58,739 nucleotides of DNA from Candidatus Gastranaerophilales bacterium (GTDB lineage: Bacteria > Cyanobacteriota > Vampirovibrionia > Gastranaerophilales > Gastranaerophilaceae). Of the stretch, positions 34,554-44,000 are shown piece by piece. How positions within the stretch are numbered: position 1 is the first letter of the stretch; each line of letters opens with the position of its first letter. The position numbers and the translations under genes were made by a program. Where the stretch lies: contig CAJUKY010000006.1 of NCBI GenBank assembly GCA_910587055.1, forward strand, positions 30,837-89,575, in the 5' to 3' direction. The notes under the pieces are model-generated. The model was not told the DNA's origin. It saw only the letters and a list, made by a program, of their open reading frames with translations, and made no database searches.

Positions 34554-35544
34554 AATAGTAATCCAGAAGTCTGTAAATTTTATCGGAATGATTTATTAAA
34601 AGAACCACTACAATTGAAACGACAAGCCCTATTATAGTTTTTAAAAGGTCTTTAAGCACGTGTTTATATACTTTTTTCTGGGTTTTAAAGCGGATTCTGT
34701 TGTACATTGCAACTTCTCTGCCTGCAAGAAGCCCCACAAATACCCAGGTTGTAGACATCGGCACATTATTAACATGCTGAAAATACATTAATATACAGGC
34801 GTAAACGCAGTCTATAATTGTGGCAGAACGTATATCCTGCGTATTTGTTTTCAGTTTAAGAATATTTTGAATTTCGCCCCCTCTTTTATAGCATACAATC
34901 CCGAGAAGGAGGATAAACGCCGTCATTGAAAGAAGCATATGGCTGAAATCCAGTTTTCTCGGCAGATATACAAATAAATTTGCAGCATCCTGCATAAGCC
35001 ATTGTGACCACAGAAAAGCCGTCGCAAGCCATTTACCTGCAATCCAGTATTTAGAAGGCTTTCTGTCTTTTGTATACAAAAATATTTTCTCAACCGGCCT
35101 TGCAATTATAAAATAAAGAATAAAGGCGCAGATAAAGGCTAAAATATAGCCGAAGAATGATTTTGCAAGCATAAGGCCTATTACGGTATTGGTTGAAAAA
35201 ACGCTTAAAATTAAGAATGTGGTTGAAACGGGGACGCCCTTTCTTGTTAAAAGTATAATTACAAGCGGCGGAAGAACGTGATACCAGTAAAATTGCCCCG
35301 CAAAAGGAATTTTTGCAAGCCTGCCAAAGGACATATCGCCGTCATTAAAATACCATCCGAGAACAAATGTCAAAACAAGAACCGCACCCGAAAATATCCA
35401 TAACACCCAGAACGGACGGTGCTGATTTGAGGATAAGAAGGTGCCCAGAGTCTGTATGACATCGTTTGAAACGCAAGTGTAAAGGGATAGAAGAAATCCC
35501 AGAATCATATAAATATCGCTTGGTGTTATTGATAGTGATATCAT
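34537..35544 (-). CDS. PiT-like (PHO4-related) membrane permease, copy 1
   Basis: 335 residues and about ten membrane helices. It carries the features of inorganic phosphate transporters in two halves: SNDVIQTLGTFLSS (ND pair) and GVPVSTTFLILSVFS in the first, TNTQDIRSATIID and NVPMSTTWVFVGLLAGRE in the second. Canonical PiT proteins have GANDVANA and PVSTTH, so this is a divergent branch and the ion is uncertain. A close paralogue lies 86 nt upstream in the same orientation. Confidence 0.6.
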   Translation of the reverse strand: MISLSITPSDIYMILGFLLSLYTCVSNDVIQTLGTFLSSNQHRPFWVLWIFSGAVLVLTFVLGWYFNDGDMSFGRLAKIPFAGQFYWYHVLPPLVIILLTRKGVPVSTTFLILSVFSTNTVIGLMLAKSFFGYILAFICAFILYFIIARPVEKIFLYTKDRKPSKYWIAGKWLATAFLWSQWLMQDAANLFVYLPRKLDFSHMLLSMTAFILLLGIVCYKRGGEIQNILKLKTNTQDIRSATIIDCVYACILMYFQHVNNVPMSTTWVFVGLLAGREVAMYNRIRFKTQKKVYKHVLKDLLKTIIGLVVSIVVVLLINHSDKIYRLLDYYFNLPD

Positions 35545-35609
35545 ACTTCCAAGAACATTTTAGCAGAAAAAAGGCAAAGTCAAGGATTTTGTTTTAAACA
35601 GGGATAAAC

Positions 35610-35645
35610 GACTTATAAATTAAAATAGACTTATAAATTAAAATA
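35610..35645. repeat. 18-bp tandem duplication across a stop codon
   Basis: GACTTATAAATTAAAATA is present twice back to back (35610-35627, 35628-35645). The right copy forms the last codons and stop of the second permease gene. A similar short duplication (TTTATTTATACGAT-like, about 36661-36690) lies at the other end of that gene. Confidence 0.75.
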
Positions 35646-36632
35646 ATTAACAACAAGGCTATAAATTTTATCAAAATGATTAATTAAAAGCACAACCATA
35701 ATGGAAACAACAAGCCCGATTAGCGCTTTTGTAAAGTCTTTCAGAATATATTTATAAACTTTTTTTTCGGTTATAAAACGCAGCCTGTTATACAGCGCAA
35801 TTTCGCGCCCCGCAAGGACTCCAAGAAATACCCATGTTGTAGACATCGGGATATTGTTTAAATTTAAAAAATAAATCAGAATGACCGCATAAACTATATC
35901 TATAATTGTGGCCGAGCGTATATCCTGCGTATTAGTTTTAAGCTTAATTATATTCTGGATTTCGCCCCCTCTTTTATAACAGATAATAAATAAAAGGCCT
36001 GTAAACACCGCGAGGCTTAAAATCATCTGCCATAAATCAAGTTTTCTCGGCAAATATACAAAGATTTTGGAACCGTCCTGCAAAAGCCACGCCATCCAGA
36101 GAATTGCCGTTGAAAACCATTTGGCTATAACCCAGCCCATTGAAACAGGTTTATTTTTCATATAAAGAAATATTTTTTCAACACTTCTTGCAATAAAAAA
36201 GTATAAAATCAGCGATACAATGAGTGCCGTTACATAGCCCATAAAAGATTTTGCAACCATCATTCCTATAATTGTATTTGATGAAAAAATACTTATGATT
36301 AAAAATGATGTTGCAACAGGGATACCCTTTTTTGTTAAATACAGTAAAATCAGCGGGGGTAAAATGTGCCACCAGTAAAAGGTTTCAGGGTGCGGAATTC
36401 TCTCCAGAAGCCCGAATGCCATATCGCCTTTGTTTATAATCCATCCTGCGGTAAAAGTTATGATAAGAACCGTGCTTGTAAAAAGCCATACCTGCCAGAC
36501 GGGACGGTCTTTTGTTGAAGATAAGAAAGTGCCCAGAGTCTGTATGACATCATTTGAAACACAGGTATAAAGAGACAAAATAAAACCTGTAATCATAAAA
36601 ATATTGCTCGGTGTTAAAGATAATGATGTCAT
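35631..36632 (-). CDS. PiT-like (PHO4-related) membrane permease, copy 2
   Basis: 333 residues, closely similar to the copy at 34537 over its whole length (shared VSNDVIQTLGTFLSS, KRGGEIQNI-x-KLKTNTQDIR and PMSTTWVF-x-G-LAGRE). It contains GIPVATSFLIISIFSS, where the first P-x-S-T-T motif has become P-V-A-T-S, a change in a motif thought to contribute to the ion path. Likely a tandem gene duplication with altered function. The start region has only TTGGAA. Confidence 0.6.
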   Translation of the reverse strand: MTSLSLTPSNIFMITGFILSLYTCVSNDVIQTLGTFLSSTKDRPVWQVWLFTSTVLIITFTAGWIINKGDMAFGLLERIPHPETFYWWHILPPLILLYLTKKGIPVATSFLIISIFSSNTIIGMMVAKSFMGYVTALIVSLILYFFIARSVEKIFLYMKNKPVSMGWVIAKWFSTAILWMAWLLQDGSKIFVYLPRKLDLWQMILSLAVFTGLLFIICYKRGGEIQNIIKLKTNTQDIRSATIIDIVYAVILIYFLNLNNIPMSTTWVFLGVLAGREIALYNRLRFITEKKVYKYILKDFTKALIGLVVSIMVVLLINHFDKIYSLVVNYFNL

Positions 36633-36691
36633 ATTCCAAGCAATATTTTATCAGAAAAAACTTTATTTATACGATTTTTATTTATACGATT

Positions 36692-37042
36692 TTATATAAT
36701 GCGAAAGTTTCTTTTTACAAACTGTCTTTTTTTTGAAATAAAATCATCCTCGCTCATAAAAACGGGGGGCAAAAAGCCTCTGGATGCCAGAGAAAGCCAC
36801 GCCAGAAGATGAGGCGACAGAGATAATATATTTAAATTATTTGAATTGATGAAGTTTAAAAAATCAATTGATGTTATAGCTGAAACATTGCTTAAATCAA
36901 GAGCTATTCTTGTTTTCGCTCTTTTTATTTTTGAGATGATAGTATGAATTTCTCCTAAAAGAGAATCATCCAGATTTACATTATTTTCATTGTTAAGAAT
37001 ATTAAGGATATAAAATCCCTTCTTTTTTTTCGTTAATATCAT
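36692..37042 (-). CDS. STAS-like protein lacking the phosphorylatable serine
   Basis: 116 residues behind AAGGA. Alternating strands and helices and RIALDLSNVSAITSIDFLNF fit a STAS/anti-sigma-antagonist fold, in which the loop usually reads D-S-S-G; here it is S-I-D-F-L, so the conserved serine looks absent. The C-terminus is basic (KKRQFVKRNFRII). It is divergent from the PAS pseudo-kinase, with which it might work. A G6 run lies at 36764-36769. Confidence 0.45.
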   Translation of the reverse strand: MILTKKKKGFYILNILNNENNVNLDDSLLGEIHTIISKIKRAKTRIALDLSNVSAITSIDFLNFINSNNLNILSLSPHLLAWLSLASRGFLPPVFMSEDDFISKKRQFVKRNFRII

Positions 37043-37210
37043 TTTGCCATCCTTTTTTAATGATTATATCTTTTTTTAAATCTTTTTAGAACTAAGCGAA
37101 AGTCTAATTAATATCAAACTTTAGTATGATTTTTCTCTGTTTGAATTTTTGTCAAGTTATGTTAAGATTATTGAAGAGATAATAAAAAGAATAGACGGAA
37201 AATAAAAATT

Positions 37211-38356
37211 ATGAATTTGTTTGCCCTTTTTTCAAATTTTACAAGACCTAAAAAAGACGATATGTTTAATATTTATCCTGACGGTATATTTATAGTTTCA
37301 ATGGACGGCAGGATTTTAGACGTTAATTTAAAAATCGTTGAATTATTCGGATATTCAAGATTTGATATGGTGGGGCAGTATTTTTCAGAATATATTCAGG
37401 GCGGAAGCGGGCTTTTAAATAAAATTGTGGCTCAAAAAGCTCCGTCAATCACAAAAGCGCAGACAGCGCGTGATGAGGATGTTTATGTTGAAGTTGCCGC
37501 AGCAAAAGACCTTGAAAATGACAGGGTGTTTGTTACCATCAGAAACGTTACACAGAATTATAAAATGCAAAATGTTGTAAACGGCGAATTTGAGATTGCA
37601 AAGAAAATTATTGATGAAAAAAATACATTTTTATGCGAGATTTCGCCTGAAATAATTTCATCGCTTGATTCCGTTGTAGGATTTTCAAAAGCACTTCTTG
37701 AAGGAATCGGCGGGCATTTAATAGAAAAACAGGAAAAATACGTAAGTATTATTAATAAAAATTCAAAGGATTTATCTTTTGATTTAGAAAAAATGTTTGA
37801 TTTCTTTAAACTGGAATCAGGTCTTTATAAATATGAATACAAAACCTTTGATATAGTTGATTTATTGAATAATGTCGCAAAAACATACGAACCGCTTTTA
37901 GAATCAAAAAAAATTGTATTCAAATATGATTTCTCGGCTATGACAACGCGCGGAGCATATCTTGACCCTGTTGTTATTGAAGAGGTTGTAAAAAATATTT
38001 TGAATATATCTTATAAGTGTTCAAATTTGGGTACCGTGACATTTAATGCAGGAAATCCGCCATTGGAATTTTTGCAGGCAAACGGGTATGATGTGTCGGA
38101 TGAAAATATCAAAAAGCAGTTTGCAATGTTTGAAATTAAAGATACAAGCTTCTCTTTAACGCCCGAACAGCTTGAAAATGTATTTAATCCTTACTATATA
38201 GATAATTCCCCAAATAAACATCCTATAGGTATCAAAATGACTTATCCTATGGTGAAAAAGCACATAAAATACCTGAAAGGGGATGTGTGGGTATATTCAA
38301 AAGCAGGCGCAGGCACGATGGTTTGTGTTCTTGTGCCTATTGAAAAATTGAATTAG
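37211..38356 (+). CDS. PAS-domain pseudo-histidine kinase
   Basis: 381 residues, no membrane helix. PAS domain (about 17-115: YPDGIFIVSMDGRILDVNL ... VFVTIRNVT). The HisKA-like helix reads FLCEISPEIISSLDSVVGFS, where the usual S-H-E-L is S-P-E-I: the phospho-acceptor histidine is a proline (P146). The ATPase domain keeps an N-box-like NILNISYK, but the D-x-G-x-G box is KDTSFSL and G-x-G-L-G is PIGIKMTYPMV. Both catalytic parts are degenerate, so it is probably a scaffold or sensor without kinase activity. Confidence 0.8.
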   Translation: MNLFALFSNFTRPKKDDMFNIYPDGIFIVSMDGRILDVNLKIVELFGYSRFDMVGQYFSEYIQGGSGLLNKIVAQKAPSITKAQTARDEDVYVEVAAAKDLENDRVFVTIRNVTQNYKMQNVVNGEFEIAKKIIDEKNTFLCEISPEIISSLDSVVGFSKALLEGIGGHLIEKQEKYVSIINKNSKDLSFDLEKMFDFFKLESGLYKYEYKTFDIVDLLNNVAKTYEPLLESKKIVFKYDFSAMTTRGAYLDPVVIEEVVKNILNISYKCSNLGTVTFNAGNPPLEFLQANGYDVSDENIKKQFAMFEIKDTSFSLTPEQLENVFNPYYIDNSPNKHPIGIKMTYPMVKKHIKYLKGDVWVYSKAGAGTMVCVLVPIEKLN

Positions 38357-38386
38357 GCGCTTTTTAAAGATAAAGGTGAAAATTAA

Positions 38387-39463
38387 GTGTCAAAAGTAGA
38401 ATTAGAGGGTATTACAAAAACTTTCGGAAAAAAAACAATACTTTCCGATATTAATTTATCCATAGAAGATAAGGAATTTTGTGTACTTGTAGGTGCTTCA
38501 GGATGCGGTAAGTCTACTCTTTTGAGGATGATTGCGGGTTTAGAGACTCCTGATTGCGGAAATTTATATATAGATGGCAAACTTTCAAATAACGTTTTGC
38601 CGAAAGACAGAAATATTGCCTTTGTTTTTCAAAGCTATGCACTATATCCGCATTTAACCGTATATGACAATATAGCATTTCCTTTAAAAATAAGAAAATT
38701 GAAAAGTTATGCCATTAAAAAGAAGGTTGAAGAAGCTGCCGAAATCTTAGGTTTAGAGGAATATTTAAAAAGAAAACCTAAAGAATTATCCGGCGGACAA
38801 AGGCAGAGGGTGGCGCTCGGGCGCGCTATTGTGCGCGAGCCTGAAGTATTTTTAATGGATGAACCCCTGTCAAATCTGGATGCAAAATTGCGTGTTCAGA
38901 TGAGATACGAAATTAAAAAACTCCACGAAAAACTGAATACAACTTTTATTTATGTTACCCATGATCAAACGGAAGCGCTTACAATGGGAAATAAGATTGT
39001 CATTTTAAATGAGGGTAAAATCCAGCAGGCAGGAAGTGCTTCCGATATTTTTGATTATCCTGCAAACACTTTTGTGGCGGGCTTTATGGGCAATATGCCG
39101 ATGAATATTATACCTGCCGATTTAAATGACGGCATACTGTGTTTTGACAGGGTTATGGTAACTTTGAATGATTTTAACAGAAGCCTTCTCGGGGACAGAA
39201 AAAAGTTACTTGTAGGCATACGTCCCGAGAGCTTTACGCCTTATCTTGTTGAAAGCATTGTTCCGACGGGTATCAGAATGCATGTGGCCGTAAATGAGGT
39301 TGAAACAATCGGCGGAGAAAAAATCATACACTTTAAGCTGGATGAAACCGAGGTGCTTGCTAAAGTGAGCTCAAGCGTAAATATCGGTGCCGCTGCCGAT
39401 TTTACAATAGATATCAGCAATCTGCACTTTTTTGATATTGAAACAAAACAAAGAATTGTTTAA
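38387..39463 (+). CDS. Sugar-type ABC transporter ATPase (UgpC/MsmX-like), orphan
   Basis: 358 residues from GTG 38387 with AAAGGTGA upstream. Walker A GASGCGKST (36-44), Q-loop FQSYALYPH, signature LSGGQRQRVALGRA, Walker B VFLMDEPLSNLD and switch histidine THDQTEAL. A C-terminal TOBE/MOP-type regulatory domain contains LLVGIRPESF. MsmX-type ATPases energise several carbohydrate importers; no permease or binding protein lies nearby, so it probably serves remote systems. Confidence 0.92.
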   Translation: MSKVELEGITKTFGKKTILSDINLSIEDKEFCVLVGASGCGKSTLLRMIAGLETPDCGNLYIDGKLSNNVLPKDRNIAFVFQSYALYPHLTVYDNIAFPLKIRKLKSYAIKKKVEEAAEILGLEEYLKRKPKELSGGQRQRVALGRAIVREPEVFLMDEPLSNLDAKLRVQMRYEIKKLHEKLNTTFIYVTHDQTEALTMGNKIVILNEGKIQQAGSASDIFDYPANTFVAGFMGNMPMNIIPADLNDGILCFDRVMVTLNDFNRSLLGDRKKLLVGIRPESFTPYLVESIVPTGIRMHVAVNEVETIGGEKIIHFKLDETEVLAKVSSSVNIGAAADFTIDISNLHFFDIETKQRIV

Positions 39464-39645
39464 TTTTCTTTTTGTTCACATCCTTTAGAATTTATTTTTT
39501 CCACCCATACATATGTCTGGCTTATGGCGCTTTTAAAGGGATTGTAGGCATAGTTATATTCTAAAAACGGATTTTTTGCGTTTTTATCATATTTATTTAT
39601 TCTTTTTTTTAATTCTTGTAAACTTTTCTTAATATTCATAGACAT
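39460..39645 (-). CDS. Small basic protein, unknown
   Basis: 61 residues starting MSMNIKKSLQELKKRINKYD, continuing LEYNYAYNPF and ISQTYVWVEKI. GTGGAAA lies just before the ATG. The aromatic- and Lys/Asn-rich composition matches the neighbours' coding style, but there is no family match. It overlaps the ABC gene stop by 4 nt. The rest of the gap to 39851 holds the RND promoter. Confidence 0.4.
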   Translation of the reverse strand: MSMNIKKSLQELKKRINKYDKNAKNPFLEYNYAYNPFKSAISQTYVWVEKINSKGCEQKEN

Positions 39646-39778
39646 TTTCCACTCGTTCTAAAATACCGCCTCAAATCGGCAGTATATTTATATTATAGAT
39701 ATATTATTTAAAAAATAATCACCCGTTAGTTGAATAAAGCTGGCTCTCGGGGGCTATATAAAACACTCCGCTATGTTA

Positions 39779-39806
39779 TTGATTTAACCTTTGTTAATGC
39801 TACACT
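39779..39806 (+). promoter_or_regulatory. Candidate promoter of the RND efflux operon
   Basis: TTGATT (39779-39784), a 16-nt spacer and TACACT (39801-39806), about 45 nt before the adaptor ATG. Confidence 0.45.
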
Positions 39807-39851
39807 ATTTATCATGAGGAGCATTTAGCAATTTTTTAAAGAGGACATATA

Positions 39852-41042
39852 ATGAGGAAAAAAATAGGTTTTGCACTGTTACTTATAGTGTTTTTGGTAT
39901 TTGCAAGGTTTGCATTTGTTAAATTTATGGAAAAACAAACTGCTAAAAGCAGAGCTGCATCAATGATACCTGTGGTTTCAACCGATGTTGTTAAGGCTGA
40001 AGATATTGCAAATTCAATAGAAGCTTCAGGAAGAATTGTCGCAAAATACAATGTTGATATTGTGGCAAAAGTATCAGGTTCGCTTTTAAATAAACATTTT
40101 CAGGAAGGTGATTATGTTCAAAAAGGCCAGCTGTTATTTACAATTGACCCGCAGGAATATGCAATAAACGTGAATAAAGCGGCAGCAAATCTTCAAAATG
40201 CACAGGCTGTAGCATTCCGTGCACAGAAAGATTTTGACAGAGCAAAAGAACTTGTTGCAAAAGATTTTATAGCAAAATCCACATATGATCAAAATCTGGC
40301 TGAAAAAAATGTAGCATATGCTAACATTAAATCTGCCAGCGCTCAATTATCAGATGCTAAAAGACTTTTATCTTATACAAGAATTACCGCTCCCGTTTCA
40401 GGCAGAATCGGTATGGTGAATGTAACGGAAGGAAATTATATCACGCCGCAGACAGGTTCTCTTGCAAGGCTTGTAAGCTTAGATCCGATTTATGTTACAT
40501 ACTCTCTTGATTCAAAACAGTTTAATCAATTAAAAAATGATACAATTCTGCCTACCGTAAAGCAGGATGAGCCGATAAGGGTTCAAATAACTCTGCCCGA
40601 CGGCACTGTTTACAAACATGAAGGGGATGAAGATTTCTTCGGTAATGAAATTTCGCAGACAACAGGGTCTATTTCTTTAAGGGCAACGTTTAAAAACCCT
40701 GAGCACACCCTTGTTCCCGGAGATTTTGTAAAAGTTAAAATATTCTCAAACACAAAACATAAAAAACTTATTGTTCCGCAGGCAGCAGTTCTTCAGGATT
40801 CAACCGGAAGATATGTTTACACGCTTGCCGATGGCAATAAGGCTGTTCAAACGTATATTCAAACAGAAGGTGAATATGATAAATATTTCATTGTAAAAGA
40901 AGGCTTAAAAGAAGGCGATACATTTGTATCTGACGGTGTAGTGAACGTTATGAACGGTATGGAAGTAAGAATTGCCGAAAAACAGCCTGAAGAGGCTGAT
41001 GTACCTGAAAATCGAAACGAGCCTTCAAGTGAAGTAGAATAA
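39852..41042 (+). CDS. RND efflux periplasmic adaptor (membrane fusion protein)
   Basis: 396 residues. N-terminal anchor helix (GFALLLIVFLVFARFAFV), lipoyl half-motifs flanking a helical hairpin (ASGRIVAKYNVDIVAKVSG ... ITAPVSGRIGMVNVTEGNY), then beta-barrel and membrane-proximal domains (LVPGDFVKVKIF, QAAVLQDSTGRYVYTL). MexA/AcrA type. Shine-Dalgarno AGAGGAC. First gene of the adaptor-pump-TolC operon; the acidic C-terminus is short. Confidence 0.95.
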   Translation: MRKKIGFALLLIVFLVFARFAFVKFMEKQTAKSRAASMIPVVSTDVVKAEDIANSIEASGRIVAKYNVDIVAKVSGSLLNKHFQEGDYVQKGQLLFTIDPQEYAINVNKAAANLQNAQAVAFRAQKDFDRAKELVAKDFIAKSTYDQNLAEKNVAYANIKSASAQLSDAKRLLSYTRITAPVSGRIGMVNVTEGNYITPQTGSLARLVSLDPIYVTYSLDSKQFNQLKNDTILPTVKQDEPIRVQITLPDGTVYKHEGDEDFFGNEISQTTGSISLRATFKNPEHTLVPGDFVKVKIFSNTKHKKLIVPQAAVLQDSTGRYVYTLADGNKAVQTYIQTEGEYDKYFIVKEGLKEGDTFVSDGVVNVMNGMEVRIAEKQPEEADVPENRNEPSSEVE

Positions 41043-41055
41043 GGATAGATTATCA

Positions 41056-44000
41056 ATGTTTTCAAAGTTTTTTATAGAAAGACCGCGTTTTGCAATAGTA
41101 TTATCTCTCGTAATAGTACTTGTCGGCTTGATATGTTTGAAAAATCTTCCTCTGGAAGAGTATCCGGATATTACGCCTCCGCAGGTTGTTGTTTCCGCTA
41201 CATATTCAGGTGCAAGCTCTGAAGTTGTGGAATCTACGGTAGCGCAGCCTATTGAAGCGCAGGTAAACGGTGTTGAGGATATGTTATATATGACATCAAC
41301 CTCATCTAACGGAACTTACCAATTAAACGTATTCTTTAAAACCGGTACCGATCCTGATATGGCGCTTGTAAACGTTCAAAACAGGGTTTCTCTTGCAACT
41401 CCGAGACTTCCGAGTGATGTTCAAAGATATGGTTTAACTACAAAAAGGTCTACTCAGGGTGCCGGCCTTGTAATGTATGCAATATATTCACCTGACGGTT
41501 CAAAAGATAAGGTTGAGGTGAGCAACTACGCTTCAATTTACTTAAAGGATGAACTTGCCCGTGTAAACGGTGTAGGTGAAGTCGGCGTATACGGTGCAAG
41601 AGATTATTCTATAAGAATCTGGCTTGATGCCGTTAAAATGGCAGCTTTAAATGTTTCCCCTCTTGAAATTCAAAATGCCGTTCAAGGGCAGAATACACAA
41701 ATTCCTGCGGGTGATATAGGTGCTGAGCCCCTTATTAATAAACACCCGATGAAAATTACCCTTAAAACAAAGGGAAGACTTACAACCGCAGAAGAATTCA
41801 GCGATATAATCGTAAGGTCAAACCCCGACGGCTCAACCATAAGGGTGGGGGATGTTTCAAGAGTTGAACTTGCAGGTGAAAGATATTCAAGCCTCGGTCG
41901 TTTGGACGGAACCGAAATTACGGTGCTTTCTGTTATGCAGTTATCCGATGCAAACGCAATACAGGTTGCAAATGATTGTAACGCATTGATGGAAAAAATG
42001 TCAAAAGATTTTCCTGACGGTATTGCATACAGGGTATTACATGATACAACGGAAACCATTAAAGAATCCCTTGAAGAGGTTGTAAAGGCAATTGTTCTGG
42101 CTGTAATTCTCGTAACCCTTGTTGTATATTTATTCTTAGGCGACTGGAGAGCTTCAATTGTTCCTTTTGTATCTATCCCCGTGTCACTGCTCGGTACACT
42201 TGCAATTTTTGCGATGTGCGGATTTTCGATTAATACCCTGACGTTATTCGGGTTTGTACTTGCGGTAGGTACGGTAGTAGATGACAGCATCGTTGTTGTT
42301 GAAAACGTGCAAAGGCATATTGAAAACGGTTTGAACCCGAAAGATGCCACACTTATTTCTATGGATGAAATTACGGGTGCTGTTGTTGCAACATCACTTG
42401 TATTGATGGCCGTATTTGTTCCCTGCTGCTTTATTGCAGGCATTTCAGGAAAAATGTACCAGCAGTTTGCCGTAACAATTGCGGCATCTATCGGTTTTTC
42501 CGTTGTTGTTGCACTTACTCTGGCACCTGCTTTATGTGCAACTATTTTAAGAAGCCAGGATGAGATGCCGCACAGAACATTCTATGAAAAATTTAGAGAA
42601 TTATATAAAGATTACTGGGCAAAAAGACATCCTGTCACACTTCGCGGTAAAATCCGTGCGTGGGGTGAATTTCTGGCTACAGCATGGGAAATTTGCATTA
42701 AAAAATATAACAGATTTTTTGACCGTGTTAAGACAATTTATCTTAAAGGGTCTGATTATTATATCAGAAGGGGCGGAGCAACACTTATTACTTATGTTTT
42801 GATTGTCTTATCGCTCTTAGGCTTATTTAAACTTATTCCTACAGGTTTCTTGCCTGAATCTGATATGAGTTTCCTTTTAACAAACATTATTATGAAAGAC
42901 GGCACTTCGCTTGCTGAAACATCAAAACTTTCTGCAGAAATTGAACAAAAATTCCTTAAAATGCCCGGCGTGAAGCAAATCGGCGGAATTGTCGGGATGA
43001 ACGGGGATAACACGGCTTTAATATTTGCTGTGTTAAAACCTCATAAAGAAAGAAAACATGATGTTCCGGGATTTTTTGAAATGCTTACGATGAGCAAGCA
43101 GGAAAAAGCTAAATACGGAACGACGCTTGCAGACTATAAGAGAAATATGGCTGCTATAACTTCTCAATACAATAATGCAAGAATTGTAACATTTGTACCG
43201 CCTGCAATTTCCGGTATGAGTATGTTCGGCGGGTTTGAATACCAGCTTCTTGATAAAGGGGACAGAACTGCGCAGGAATTATACGGAGATGCAATGCGCC
43301 TGATTATGAAGGCAAATCAGAGCCCGAAACTAACAAGCGTATATACCCAGTTTAATGCTAATATTCCACAGTTTTTGATTGATATTGATTACCCGAGATT
43401 AAAAGCCCAGAATATCTCTGAAACAGAGGTTGCGGCGGCATTATCATCGCAGTTTGGAAGTTATTATATTAACGACTTTAACTTAAAAGGCAGGGTATTC
43501 AGGGTTATGATGCAGGCGGATGAGCCCTACCGCGGCGTTCCTGAAGATATGAACAAGGTATATATCAAAACAAACAGCGGTACAAGCGCGCCTTTGAGCT
43601 CCGTTGTTACGGTAACGCCAGTAACAGGCCCTTACAGCGTTACAAGATTTAACATGTATAATTCAATTCAAATTCAAGGAAGCCCCGCTGCAGGACAATC
43701 ATCAGGCGATGCAATTAAAGAAATGAACAGAATTTCTGATGAAAACCTCGGTGATGATTTAGGTTTTGCATGGTCCGGCACCACCTTGCAGGAGATTGAA
43801 TCAACCGGGCAGACAACAAGCGTTCTTGTTATGTCTCTTGTGTTTGTATATTTATTCCTTGTTGCATTGTATGAAAGCTGGATGCTTCCAATCGGCGTTA
43901 TGCTTATTACGCCTATTGCGATGCTTGGTGCTTTATTCCTGCAGTATGTAACGGGAAACCAGCTTGATATTTATGCGCAGATAGGGCTTATAATGTTGAT

